Shown piece by piece: positions 23,262 to 36,860 of a stretch of DNA of 64,000 nt. Below the pieces are notes generated by a model. The model saw only the letters and a program-made list of their open reading frames with translations, searched no databases and was not told where the DNA came from. The DNA is from Diphasiastrum complanatum (Eukaryota; Streptophyta; Lycopodiopsida; Lycopodiales; Lycopodiaceae): the NCBI GenBank assembly GCA_029204225.1, contig MU832247.1:1-64000 (forward strand), in the 5' to 3' direction. Made by a program: the position numbers and the translations under genes. The stretch's first letter is position 1. Each line of letters opens with the position of its first letter.

Positions 23262-24566
23262 AGAGAAGAGGAGGCAAAGGAGTTCAAATATCTGCTGAAG
23301 ATTGTTCTCGTTACAGGGCAGAAGGAAAGAAAAACGTGGATTTGTGGACAGATGGAACATTATATCCACAAGATCCAAGCACTTTGACACATCCCACATT
23401 CTCTTCAATAACTCATTTAGTTACATGGATATGCAATGGGCATAGTGGATTACTAGGATATTGTGAAAGATTGCAAAACCATGGAAAACAACTTTATATG
23501 AATAAAGTTCACTTTTTAGAAGGTGAGTTAATTCGGATGTCCTCTTATTGTCAGAATAGAGATTGTCATCTCCAAAAGACGTTAGAAGAAAATGAACAAC
23601 TTAAAAAAAATAATGAATCATTACAGAAGATAACAATCAATATCAAATCAGAACTAGAGCAAATGCAATCAGTCTTACAGTCTATTCGTATTGAAAACTT
23701 ACAATTACTAAAGGATGTGGATTTGGTAAAGAAGAAGGCTGAAAGTAAGAAGCGAAAGCGACAAAGTTGCAAGGATATTCAAACGCTTTCAAAAGGAGGT
23801 TATCGAAATAGAAGGATCCGTGCATTCAAGTAAGCATATTCTAAATTTTGTAAGTTTTTCAATGACATTTGGATTTAATTTCAGCTATGGTGATATTCTG
23901 TTAACTATTTGTTTTTTTTGCAGATCTGCATTAGTAGCTCCTCGAAATATTAAAGACAATGCTTCACTAGGAATGTCATTGGGCACAATATTGACTTGCA
24001 AATCCATTGAGCGTATCATGATGAACAATAGGATTTCAAATGTAAAGTGTAAAATAGCAGAGTCTTTGATGGTGGACATTCAAAATATTTTAGATAAGGC
24101 TATAGTTCAGGGTGCTTTTAATTTTGCAGGTATTAGTAGGGAAGCATATGCAACAATATTTAAACTAATTAGAGAAGCTTTTAAGCAAGTTTAAACTAGA
24201 AAAGTCCCAATCCCTAGGACATATCACTTGAAGAAAGAGAGGGATACATTAAACATAGGTATGCATAAGATCACTGAAACTCCATGTCATATTCAAAAGG
24301 TGTATGAAACTGATGGAAGATCGATATTCTATAATTCATCAAACAATTTATTTGTTGATCTAAATTACTTGCTGAGATACATTGTCACATTCTATGATAT
24401 AACCTATGAAAAGATGAATGGCAAAATAATCATAGTACTTAAGTTAGATGAGTCAAAAATTGTGAAAGGGCAGAAGATGGAAAGGGTTAGTATAACTCTC
24501 ATGAATGGTGCTCTATCCCAAACAGAGAACCAAGAAGATTTCAAATTCAGTGTCCAGTCAGATCAT
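23262..24566 (+). pseudogene. N-terminal part of a split transposon gene (coiled-coil)
   Basis: Exon A starts after ACCTTTGCAG at 23261 and ends at 23829 before GTAAGC. It encodes RRGGKGVQISAEDCSRYRAE, DLWTDGTLYPQD and a coiled coil (LEENEQLKKNNESLQKITIN, about 23580-23720) followed by a basic KKRKRQSCK stretch. Exon B starts after TTTTTTGCAG at 23923, joins in frame (K|SALVAPRNIKDNASLG), has one TAA at 24192, and continues through KIIIVLKLDESKIVKGQKME, VSITLMNGAL and FKFSVQSD. There it abuts, in frame, a gypsy RNase H (HTDHQPLLYL) at about 24566. The expected continuation of this protein type (KEDHDILSW..) is found on the opposite strand at 42770. I recall similar uncharacterised proteins in other plants and some invertebrates, but cannot name the family. 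Confidence 0.55.
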
Positions 24567-25952
24567 ACGGATCATCAACCGTTACTTTACTTGGTAAACA
24601 AGACGTGTAATACTGGACGTATTGCAAAATGGTTATTATTATTGACTGAATTTGACTTTCGAATTGTGGTTAGAAAGGGAAAGCAACATTATCTAGCCGA
24701 TCACATTTCGTGAATTGAATCCACACCAGTTAATACTGAAGTGGATGATGAACTGCTAGATGTTGCGTTCTATGTTGAAGCGGTACCTGAGTGAGCAGCA
24801 GATATTGTTGAGTACCTGATGCTAGGACAACCGAATGACTCCTTGACAAAAGTACAAAAGAGACAATTGATTCATAAGGCTCGACCTTATCAATAAATTG
24901 CAAGACAATTGTACCGTCGTGGATCAGATAATATTTTACGAAGATGTGTTTTACCACATGAAGTACCAGATTTAATCATGTTTTCACATGATGGCATGGG
25001 TGGAGGACACTTCTCTATAGGTATTATTGTTCGCAAACTTTTGCAATCCGATTGTTAGTGGCCTACGCTTCATAAGGACACTAAAATTTTATTCAGACAT
25101 GTGATGTCTGCCAGCGAGCACGACGGCCTACACGACAGAATTAAGAATCCTTACATCCGATTTTATCGCAAGCACCGTTTTAAAAATGGGGATTGGATTA
25201 TGTTGGTCCTATTCATCATGTTGCGCAAGGATCTCAGGCCCGATACATTATCGTCGCAACTGATTATATGACCAAGTGGGTTGAAGCCAAAGCTGTCAAA
25301 GTGGCTGATGCGAAATCTACGGCCAAGTTTCTATATGAAAATATTATAATCAGATTTGGATGTCCGATCGAAATTGTCAGTGACCGGGGTACACACTTTG
25401 TTAATCAAACAATAAAGTGTTTACTGGAAGAGTTTTTCTTTATACACAGATTTAGTACTCCCTATGGATGGCCAAGCTGAATCTTTCAATAAGATTCTTT
25501 GCACCATTTTGACAAAGACAGTTGAAGCAAGTCGGTCCGATTGGGAACATAAACTGTATACAGCATTATGGGCATTCAGAACTGCTTACAAAAATAGTAC
25601 AAATCAAACATATTTTCAAGTGGTTTATGGTCAAGATGCTGTTATGCCAATTGAATTGTTAATCCCATCTTTACGCATAGCAGCAACAAAATGATTAAAT
25701 GATGATATGTCTTTACAACTCCGTCATGAAGCATTGCACAAATTATGTGAAACCCGATTGATGGCAATTCATGCCTTAGCAGCAGAAAAAGCCCGCCGCA
25801 AGGCATGGCACGATCGTCGATTGCACAAAAAAGATCTGAAAAAAGGAGATCTTTCATTGATGTACAAAACCAAGCTGATCAAGGGTAAGTTGAAGTTTAC
25901 TGGGGAAAGAAGCACCGGCAGAATCATCCCATCAGGTCTCAAGCTCTCATAG
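24567..25952 (+). pseudogene. Gypsy element 2: RNase H end and integrase
   Basis: 24567-24713 gives HTDHQPLLYLVNK and RIVVRKGKQHYLADHIS (RNase H C-terminus). A decayed stretch follows. From 25193 comes the integrase core: DYVGPI, ATDYMTKWVEA (first Asp), IRFGCPIEIVSDRGTHF (second Asp) and, after a frameshift at about 25465-25480, GQAESFNKIL (Glu). Then come TALWAFRTAYKNSTNQTYF and the C-terminal KAWHDRRLHKKDLKKGDLSL, ending around 25952. This is a Ty3/gypsy polyprotein with several stops. It sits upstream of an extra frame and the 3' LTR at 28132. Confidence 0.85.
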
Positions 25953-26094
25953 TCGTTGTCGTCCATGCAGCAAGATCGTAATTCCTAACTCGCCTTCTGC
26001 ATCACGACGTCGCACTAGGCATACCTCGTCAGCTGCGCTTCCACCCCCTGCTGCTATTCGCACTGAACTTCCCATTCCCCTACAAGGATAGTCT

Positions 26095-28047
26095 GTGACC
26101 ATTGGGCCTACCATTCTCATCACAGTTGCCCAGGCCGCCTCACCTTCGCACACCAAAGCCACCTCACCCAACACACAGTTCTTTATGGATATGTTCGATG
26201 ATTCCGACCCCCTTGGGGCCACCGAAATCTTTGAAATGCCCCAGAGCCCAGCGCCCTTTGAACCTCAATCCCCTGGAAGAGGATTTGGACATATCCATGA
26301 ATCTACCGTTGGTGTCGAAGATGCCAGCCAACAACATCACACACAAGATAGCCCAACACTTCGGGTCGACACAGCTGTAAAATCACCAAAACAGTTCGAC
26401 GCCACAGTTCCTGAAGGGTTTGAAGAGGAGGATATTTTTGAAGAAGAAGATACCGTGGCACCTGTTCCACGCCTACCAAGGACAATACCATCAGGTCCTC
26501 CTACTGTTGTCGCTACCACGACCGTCGATTCTGGTGATGCTCTAGGGTTGGTTTCAAGCCTTGGGCAAGTGATCCAGTCTATGATGGATAAGAAGAAGGA
26601 AATGGAATAGAGGATCTCTGATCTAGGATCCGAAAACACTCTGATCAGCCAAAAAATTGTCTTGTTGGATCGAGAGTTAAAGATAGCCAAACAACATGAA
26701 GATCAGGCTGAAAGCAAAAAGAAGTTGGCCCAGCAACAAGCTGATCGCTTGGAAACCTACATCAGCTCCCTGCAAAATGCCCTGACAACCACACAGGATC
26801 AGGTAGATAAAGCAGTGCAGGATGCCAAGCAACAGATGCAGCTGCTGAAGGGGCAATTACAGATGGCCAAACAAGATCGCACATGGCTTCAAGGTGAATT
26901 GGATGTGACCACCCTTGAGTGTGATGCCTATCTGCAAACGCAAATACTCGATCATCCGGTCACACCGATGGAGATTGCGTATTTATTCAAAAAAGTGGAG
27001 ACATACAAAGTGGCCCTTCAGGGATTCCAAGGCCGCTTTGATAGGTTCAAAGGAGCAGCTTCAACCGAGCTGGCAAAGGCAAAAGAGACCATCACTGCCT
27101 ATGAAAAAGAAGCCGTTCAAGTGTTGGAAGTCGGACCACAAATTCTCGTCCCGGTCATGTCGCAATTCTCCCCTTCATGCCAAAAAGCTGTACCAATGGA
27201 TACAGGGATTGATTCGAGCATGGACCAGGGGGGAGCTCCAGATATAGCAGATCAACCGCCAACCATATCGGCAGTACAAGCGGGTCCATCCTCATCAAGG
27301 ACAAGACCTCTATTCAGAAGGCCCGTCAGCGTCGAGGACCAGATCCAGACCTTCTTAAAACAACATCCGCATGAGTCCTCGCATGGTGAATGGGTTCTGA
27401 AATTTAAGACCTCCGAGATCGAGACCGGCAAAGAGTTGGACAAAATACCTGCACTGGGAGAGCAGCCGGCATGGAGAATTATGGTTTTTGAGAAAACTCC
27501 GGAATTAATTAGGAGTTACGTCGCCAGCCCTCGCCAATTGCGGGTAGATCCCTATTACGTGCCAATGCCGCGAATAAATAAATGGAAAGATTTGGGGTTG
27601 GCTGTGGACAAAATCATTATCCATACATCCAATTGGCCAATCATCCATCAGCCTTACAACTGGACCATCTTACTGGATTTCCACCACACTTTACAAGCAT
27701 ATCAAAGAGAGTATGTCCACTCTCCGGATCCAACGGTGCGACAATCGGCAATGTTTGCTAAAGACCTAACTTTGTTGGCGTCAGTGGCAACCAAATGGGA
27801 CGATTGCCTTCCTCCCCTGGCATTCGATCCAAATAAACCGATGGCCTCAGAGCAAATCAAAGATCAGCTGTCGATTGCTCGTCTCTATTTTCATGCGGCT
27901 ATGAAGGGAGACTCTTGGGAATCCCGCTTCACTCATGGACAACTTCCAAATGGATTGCCGGAGCCACCGTTGTTTCCTGCCACACAATTTGGATTTCAAT
28001 ACTGCACGCCTCGACTTTATGGAGAAGGTGCAGTATCATTTAATTAA
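26095..28047 (+). pseudogene. Additional ORF between integrase and 3' LTR (coiled coil, unknown)
   Basis: A frame of about 650 codons is broken only by TAG at 26608. The first part (26095-26607) is Pro/Ser/acidic and ends SMMDKKKEME. The second (26662-28047) has a long coiled coil (KIAKQHEDQAESKKKLAQQQ, AKQQMQLLKGQLQMAKQDRT, about residues 190-290), a Pro/Ser linker, and a C-terminal domain with many Trp and Tyr (WRIMVFEKTPELIRSYV, LRVDPYYVPMPRINKWKDLG, WPIIHQPYNWTILLDFHHTL). It ends 84 bases before the LTR and just ahead of a polypurine tract (GGTGGGGGATA). Plant gypsy lineages such as Tat carry extra frames at this place. I do not recognise this one. Nearly open over 1.9 kb, it was probably under selection recently. 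Confidence 0.7.
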
Positions 28048-28131
28048 GATTCGACATGAAGCCAATAAAAGTTCCCAATAACTGCATATTGCAGGTGTCA
28101 TGGGACCGCCACCAGTTTTGGTGGGGGATAC

Positions 28132-28874
28132 TGTTGGAGAGTTTGCAGATCCCAAGGCAACCCTAACCCTAGTTAATAAGTGAGAGGTATTTGGCACCCT
28201 GTGTGTGTAAGTCCAACCCGATGATCACATAGTTATTTGATTGATTAGTTAAAAGTTAATAAAGAACTTTAGGCCTTTTTGCGGGACTTTTAATGTCGCA
28301 GGGCCTAAATGTCAAGTTAGTGAATAAAGTTGGGTTTCCCTCCAATTTTGATATTTCCACACTTTTTTAAATTTGAATAAAAAGAGAGGCAAGACTGGAC
28401 CAATAGGATTCAAAGGCCAGGGTCCTCCTCTCTACTTTAAAAAGGGACCAACTTGAGTTGCTCCCGATGTTCATTTTCTCATTTCAATAAAGCAGATTGG
28501 TTCTCTTTAGAAATGGATTGATGAATGTCCTTGCTCTTCCTTTCTTTTCTTCCATTTCTCATGCTTCCTTTGTATTTGCTAATTGTTGGATTTGATCATT
28601 ATTGGGATTGCTATTTCTTATGCTTTTTGTGAGAGAGAAAAGGAGAGAGAGAAGAGTAAGTTTCTATCATTGTTGTGGATTTAGGGTTAATGGATGTAGT
28701 GTTAATGCTTAGTGTTAATGGATGTTAGTGTTAGGTCCTCCATTCATGTTGAAATCTGAACTATACTATCGCTCTCATGGGAACGAACCTACGTGTGACA
28801 ACTAACTCCATCTCTTTGATGCTAGATTGACTAGATCTTGGATTCAGGATAGGCCAGAAAAGAAACCCACTACA
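28132..28874 (+). mobile_element. 3' LTR of gypsy element 2
   Basis: TGTTGGAGAG ... CCCACTACA, 743 bp. It is preceded by a polypurine tract (28115-28129) and followed by the target duplication CACTA. It is close to identical to 18498-19228 in reverse complement, with scattered substitutions. It contains a TATA-like region near 28430-28445 and the sequence CCCTAACCCTAG, which is part of the LTR, not a telomere. Confidence 0.9.
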
Positions 28875-30530
28875 CACTATAACTTAGATTAGGCCTAGTT
28901 ATAGTAAGATAGATCAAGGAGCCTACAAGTCTCCTATATAGTGTGATGTCCTCAAAGGATGCTTCATCATCACTATTGGAAACTTTTACATTTTGCTCCA
29001 TAGGAGTTTCTACTCCTTTACAATCTTTCATTTCAAACTTTTCTAAGATAGAAGAAGCATATTTGGATTGAAAAATAAAACTCAAATCCTTGCCTCTTGA
29101 AACTTCTATTCCTAATATGAAATGAAGATTACCAAGATCCACCATCTTAAACTCTTTAAACAATGCTACTTTCACTTCTTGTATACCATCATGATCATTT
29201 CCACTAAGTATAATGTCATCAACATACAAAATGAAAATGATGATCTTACCATAATTGAATCTAGGTGCTTGCTTAAGCCCATAAAGGCTTCTTAGCAACA
29301 AACACACTTTTTTTTCTTGATCTTCTTTGATGAAGCCCTCGGGTTGCCTCTTGAAGATCTCCTCTTCCAAATATCCATTGAGAAATGCATTAGTCACATC
29401 AAGTTGAAATAGAGTCCAATTGAAAGTAGTTGCAAGAGAAATGATCAACCTTATGGAAACTAGTTTAGCAACAGGAGCAAAAGTCTCATCAAAATCTACT
29501 CCCTTGGTGTGTAAGAACCACTTTGTCACTAGCCTTGCCTTGCGTTTGTTGATGCTCCCATCTTGATTGTATTTCAATCTATAGATCCATTTGCACTTAA
29601 GTGGTTTTCTTCCATGAGAAAGATCCACAAGCTTCCATGTATGATTCTCCATAAGAGGATCATACTCCTTTTGCATGGCATCCCTCCATTCTTGTGACTC
29701 CATAGCTTCTTCAAAGCAACTTGGCTCATCAAACATAGAAGTTAGAAAAGTGTAAGAGATAAGTGAATGAAGATCTTCCCTTTGTTCACCTTTGTCAACA
29801 TACGTGAGCCTTGAGGGCTCGGCCTTCCTTCTTGCAGATCTCCTTGGAGTCCTTGGTCCTTGAGATGGATCTTCACGATCTTGATCACATGTAGGCTCCT
29901 CCTCAAACCTTACAAGATCCTTGACATAATATGGACTAGAAGCTTTCTCATTCAACTTGTAGTAGTTAACTTCATCAAAAGTAACATCTCTTCTCACTAA
30001 AATCTTTTTAGTGATTGGATTATAGACTCTATATCCTTTGCTATTTTCAGCATAACCAACAAAGATCCTCTTAATAGAAGTAGGATCATCCTTTTTTCTT
30101 GTATCTAATGCTTGAAAAACATAGCAAGTAGATCCAAAAATTCTTAGATCTTTAAGATTCGGCTTCTTACAAAATAGAGCCTCATAAGATGTTATGCCTC
30201 CAATGGGCTTACATGGCAATCTATTACACAAATAAGTTGCACAAATAATAGCCTCTCCCCAAAAGGACTTAGGTAGAGATGCATCTAACCTCAAAGCCTT
30301 AGCACACTCACAAAGTGTTCTTTTCATCCTCTCGGCTATACCATTTTGTTGAGGACTATAAGTACATTAAGTTCTCTCTTAATGCCATTGGATTTACAAA
30401 ACTCTATCATCTTGGTGGAGATATACTCTCCACCATTACTACTCCTTAATACTTTAATTCTAGCATCAAGTTGATTTTCAACTAGATACCCATTTTGTCT
30501 AGTAACAAGTACAACAAATGTACTATTCAA
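28875..30530 (-). pseudogene. Copia integrase to RT (first half), cut by the gypsy LTR
   Basis: Minus strand from 30530: IKVLRSSNGGEYISTKMIEF (integrase core), frameshift, then from 30327 MKRTLCECAKALRLDASLPK, SYEALFCKKPNLKDLRIFGS, RRDVTFDEVNYYK, MLENHTWKLVDL-type start of RT, GVDFDETFAPVAKLVSIRLI, LDVTNAFLNGYLEEE, LYGLKQAPR, IIFILYVDDIILSGND (active site), and GSLIYLTITRPNLSYSV ending at the LTR. There is a short internal deletion after LKQAPR. The first catalytic integrase block and gag are missing. The RNase H half is at 19229-19560 on the other strand. Confidence 0.9.
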
Positions 30531-31108
30531 AGGCTCTCCCTTCTCTCTTTTTAGCTACAATGCTACTCTCTTGAATCTCACAAGACTCAAAAAGCAAGAT
30601 CTATAATGATCTTGAACTCAAAAAAGATTTGGGAAAATGTATTTTACACAATCTATTCACTTAGAAGCTTGGATTTGACTCTTGGAAGTGCCAATGCCTT
30701 CCAATGGTGTTTAGAATGGTTTAGTTTCACTCTTGAACCAAAAAACATAAGCCTCAAACTCTCTCTCTCAAGGATTTGTAGGATTAATAATCTTCTAACA
30801 TCATTTACTCATCAAATCTATAATGGAAACAATGGATTTTCATAAGCACATCACTAGTTTCACTCTTCACAACTTGTTTGAAGCTCAAATACTGAAAAAA
30901 CACAAAGTTTTGGTGAAAGTACAACTCCAGCAGCCTCTCACACATGTGAGAAGTACATCTGAACTTTACACACTAATCTGAACCTCTACATTACAAGTAA
31001 GCTATTAGAAAAATTTCCCACCTTCAAAATGAATCTAGCACCAATGCTTTCACCAAAATGAAGATTTTTGGATCATCAACTAAGCTGTTTGACTTGGCTC
31101 TGATACCA
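30531..31108 (-). mobile_element. Leader and primer-binding site of a gag-less Copia element
   Basis: The minus strand at 31108-31096 reads TGGTATCAGAGCC, the initiator-Met primer site. Only about 570 bases separate it from the integrase core, so gag, protease and the integrase start are absent. The element was non-autonomous before gypsy element 2 split it. Confidence 0.75.
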
Positions 31109-31736
31109 TGTCAAATTTCAGAGTAAAGGACTGAATTTGATCTACAAATGATCACAAAGAGTGATTGGTAGCTTGGGATCTTGATCTATATCAAGACTAG
31201 CTTCCAAATCTAGCTTCTACTTGACAATCTTTGTGATTCCAAGCAAGAACAATAAAAAAATATGATGACCCATGGCTTCACACATGTGAAGTACAGCTAC
31301 TGTATAGCAAAATAGTTTACTAAACATTTACTTAGCATTCATCCACAAAGAAAGTGCTTAAGAGAGTGTAAACACCAAGATTGCTTCACAAACCAATGTT
31401 TCTCATCATTAGCTCAATAATGGATCCATCATGGATCAAGTACAAAATCATCATAGTCTCTCTCTAAGCTGCATCCAGCACGTGTGGGAAAGCTCATTGT
31501 ACTCATCCATATCCACTTTGTATAACATCCATTGGTGGTTTGTGTTGACCTTCTAGATTCCTATAATCTAGGACCTAACTCCTATAATTTAGGAGATGTC
31601 ATAATTAAAGCTAATCAAAATAGATCTGAATATTACAAGTGTCATTTCACACGTGTGGACATGTCCTCACACGTGTGGATCCACATAGATGTCAAAGATA
31701 CATCAAAAACCATGTGAAAATTGCTAAATTCTAACA
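31109..31736 (-). mobile_element. 5' LTR of the Copia element (minus orientation)
   Basis: It runs TGTCAAATTTC ... AAATTCTAACA, with short inverted ends TGT(T)A/(T)AACA, next to the primer site at 31096-31108. It contains three CACACGTGTG-like boxes (31650-31680) and CACACATGTG at 31282, a palindromic type also seen in other LTRs of this window. Confidence 0.75.
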
Positions 31737-32206
31737 ATTACTACTATTAGCAATAGTGAGCTTTCATTGATGATTTTAGTAGATTTTGTTGGATCTATCT
31801 ACTAAAGAGCAAGGATGAAGTGTATGATGTCTTTGTTAAGTTCAAGAATTCAAGGGAGAACCAATTTTCCACAAAGATCAAGTGCTTAAGGAGTGACAAT
31901 GGTGGTGAGTATATATCTACCAAGTTCAAGGCCATTGAGCATGGGATCAAGAGGGAGTATACAACACCAAGGACCCCACAACAAAATGTAGTGGCTGAAA
32001 GGAAGAATAGGACTTTATGTGAAAGTTCTAAAGCCATGAAGTTAAGTGCTAATCTTGATAAACCATTTTTTAATCAAGCTTTGTTCTGTGCCAATAGGTG
32101 GTCGAGTGCTATTTTGGATGGAAGGACACCCTTTGAGACGCTATTCAAAAGGAGGTTGAGTGTCAACTTTCTAAGAACTTTTGGATGCATATTAAAAAAA
32201 CTATGA
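31737..32206 (+). pseudogene. Copia integrase core fragment
   Basis: Plus strand: FIDDFSRFCWIYLLKSKDEV, then IKCLRSDNGGEYISTKFK, then TPQQNVVAERKNRTLCESSK, GRTPFETLFKRR and FLRTFGC. The three acidic residues of the Copia integrase core (Asp in IDDFSR, Asp in RSDNGG, Glu in AERKNRT) are all present. It is truncated at both sides and lies opposite to the adjacent Copia LTR, so it belongs to another element into which that LTR inserted. Confidence 0.9.
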
Positions 32207-32886
32207 GTTTCTATCTTTTAAAGCCTTAGCATTTTTCTTAGCTTTTTCCTTTGTTGTTTTTCGTGACTGTGCATTTTGAACTATGTTTCGCATAGTTTGC
32301 ATTTTTGAACTGTTTTGTCACACAGTTTGCATTTTTGGGTCATGAGGAAAATTCATTCCTAACTTAAAAACTCTTAGAAAATGATTTTGGCCAAATCTCC
32401 CGACATTGGCACATTTTTTGTCTTTTTTGCGAAAAAAGACGACATTGTCACAAAAATGCCTTAGAAAAGTTTTTAGGCCTACTGTCAGCTTTTTCGCCTT
32501 TTGAGAAAAAGGCGACACTGTCTTTACTTGCCCTTAGAAATGTGACACTGACCTTAATACTGGTTTCTGCCCTATTGTTGCGTTTTTCGCCTTTAAAAAA
32601 GAAGCGACACTGTCTCCAAATGCCTTAGGAAATCTTTTCAGAACTACTGTCGGGTTTTTTGCTTTTTTCGCCTTTCAAGAAAAATCGACACTGCCCTTGA
32701 AAAAGCGACACTGGAGAAAATGTCCTTTAGCAAAAATGCAAAGGTTTGCAGCGTGAAGGCACTATGCAACGGGCAAAAGGCAGTTAATGCATGGAGGATA
32801 GTGACAAAAAACTAGAATCAGTTTTGATTAATGCAAATGCATTTCTTTTGATTAGATCTTTTAATTTAATCAGATCCCTGGATTGA
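32207..32886. repeat. Hairpin-rich imperfect repeats (TTTTTCGCC...GGCGAC)
   Basis: No gene. From about 32395 to 32720 at least three diverged copies of a roughly 105 bp unit each contain a foldback in which TTTTTCGCCTTTT faces AAAAAGGCGAC, followed by ACTGTC and TGCCTTAGAAA. Two shorter repeats of GTTTTG(T)CACACAGTTTGCA lie at 32283-32335. The unit resembles the one at 34190-34430. Confidence 0.6.
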
Positions 32887-33201
32887 TCACATAAAGGATC
32901 GACAAAGGATACATGCAGTCATTCTAAGTGTAAAAAACATCCTTCTAAGGTGCAACCGTGTGGTTACATTTTGAGTCTCATAAAGATTTGATAACAAATT
33001 CAATGCATCCTTAGAGGACTTGCATGTGTTAATGTGGGAAATCTTGGAGTCAACCAGATTCAACATGATCGATGCTAGAGCCTTCTGATCCTTGATCTTC
33101 CAGAGTTTTAACTTCCGGACATAGATGTTAGATCCATTGAACTTTTCAATGTTCCTAACTTCATTAGATGAAGAAGATGAGGAGTTATCAGTAAGAGACA
33201 T
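32887..33201 (-). pseudogene. Copia-type gag start (UBN2-like)
   Basis: The minus strand reads MSLTDNSSSSSSNEVRNIEK, FNGSNIYVRKLKLWKIKDQK, then DALNLLSNLYETQNVTTRLH and LRRMFFTLRM. This FNG.N...W...., W..L...Y pattern is that of plant Copia Gag (UBN2/DUF4219 families). It is truncated after about 100 codons. About 45 bases upstream, at 33240-33265, GGGGGTATTAGAACATC could be a decayed primer site. Confidence 0.7.
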
Positions 33202-33273
33202 ATTGATAGTAATTCAAATAGACAATCTCTCGGTTTACTGAGATGATGTTCTAATACCCCCTGATGGAGACGA

Positions 33274-35259
<1,986 letters not shown>

Positions 35260-36860
35260 CTAATAGGACTTGTAGTAGCGGACTTGTTTGGTTTTTTTTC
35301 TAGTCTTTTCTATGCTCTGGTCTAGAGGAATACATGCATCATGGATGCTTTGGGTTCTCCTACCACACTCATTAGGTGCAGCAGGGCCGAGACCTCTCCT
35401 TGCTTCTCCTTTCTCATTGGACATGTCAAATATGGGTGTCTCACAATCTCGGCAGAGTGGTACAAAATTGCCTTGTGATTTGTTAGGGCACTCGGCAATC
35501 CTACGATTCTCTCCACATCCATAACATTTTATGAAAGCCCTTGATCCTATACCACGAAGCTGGTTCACATAGATCAGTATCAACTCACTATTTGCTCCAT
35601 CTATGAAATGCACTGGGATAGAGTTTGGTGCTTCTTCCTCGGAATAGTAGGGTTCTTCGGTCACCTCGACAACTGGGTAGCTGGTTGTGTAGTTGGTTGT
35701 GGGCTAGGCCTTGGGTTTTGAGAAGAATGGGTGGTTATGCCAATCTAGGTGGTGGTTGGGGTAAGGCACCTTGTTGTTGTGCCAATGGTGTGAGATTTGG
35801 TGCTAGGCATGCTGCTTGGTTGCTAGAGTTGTATCGTTAGTCAGTTGTGTTATGATTTGTCATATTACAGATGTGGAAATATCGCAAGAGCCGCTCAAAC
35901 CTCTATCTCAACTGTGGGCATTCATTTCCCCTGTGGTTGCCAACGCAGTGTGGACTACAAGTGGACTCTCTTCTGGGATAAGCGTGGGTGGGTCTTGGTT
36001 GCAAGCCTTTAAACTTTTGGTCAACAGCTGTGGTAAGGTTAGTGGTGAGCTTCCTAAATTGCTCATTGCTCTAGGCATGCAACGTCTATATGGCAGATAT
36101 GACTGTGTTAGCGCTATTGGTCATAGAGCTGGAAGCATCAACCTAAAGCTTATGCTTACATGTGGCTCTTCGTTCCTTTCGGCGGTGCCTCTCTTGGTTG
36201 GAGTTATCAAAGTCCGAACTAGTGCTTTCACTATCGTCAACTCTCTTGATGGCATCAGCACAAGCCGCTTGAAAAGACACGTACTTGTCTGTTCATTTTA
36301 TATGCTGCTTGATTCCCTGGGTAATCCTACCATGAACCATGTCAGGACACTATAATATGGGACACTCTCAGAGCCGCATCCTCCACGTAACCTCTTGATC
36401 CGTAATCACACAAGGATTCGTTCTTCTTATCAACGCAGATATGTCCTAGTTGTAGGAAGGTATCAAAAAGAAAGTGGGAGGTCTTAAAGTGGGTGATGAA
36501 TTCAGCTTGTAAGATATTCCAATCATCTCGCTCATTCTGCTCCAAATTGAAACACCAATCCTTTGCAGTGTCGATTAGGCATAGATTGAGGTATCTTAAC
36601 AGTTGTGATGGACTATCTTCTCCATAGACTCTACATGCCTGAGTGTAGATTTGCAAGAATTATTGTGGATCTCCCTTTCCATCAAACCTTGGAAGGTCAA
36701 TTTTGGAGAAGTTTTGGACAACATGAGGTACGAAAGGCCCAAGATTGTCCATCTTTTTGTGGTGTATTTCTATGAATACGTTAAGAAATTCCTCAAGATT
36801 AGGGGGATCCAAGTTTGATAATCTCTACCAGATCTGAGAATCTGCATACTCTGAAATGGA
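35260..36860 (-). pseudogene. Gypsy gag (core and zinc knuckle), decayed
   Basis: Minus strand: 36656-36342 gives MQIYTQACRVYGEDSPSQLL, CLIDTAKDWCFNLEQNERDD and WNILQAEFITHFK, a gypsy Gag core. 35664-35260 gives FIKCYGCGENRRIAECPNKS and FVPLCRDCETP, a zinc knuckle with Arg in place of the His plus a following CX2C pair. The same unusual knuckle form, with its His, occurs in the plus-strand element at 38331. The middle of the gene (about 35665-36340) is degraded. Open frames on the plus strand here are shadows. Confidence 0.75.

Noticed and set aside
26095-28047. The coiled-coil frame as an independent host gene
   Set aside because: It lies between a gypsy integrase and that element's polypurine tract and LTR, on the same strand, so it belongs to the element.
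28155-28175. Telomere-like CCCTAACCCTAG
   Set aside because: Only two units, present in both LTR copies of gypsy element 2. It is part of the LTR.
35625-36355. Plus-strand frames of 71 and 179 codons
   Set aside because: They are antisense shadows of a decayed gypsy gag on the minus strand.
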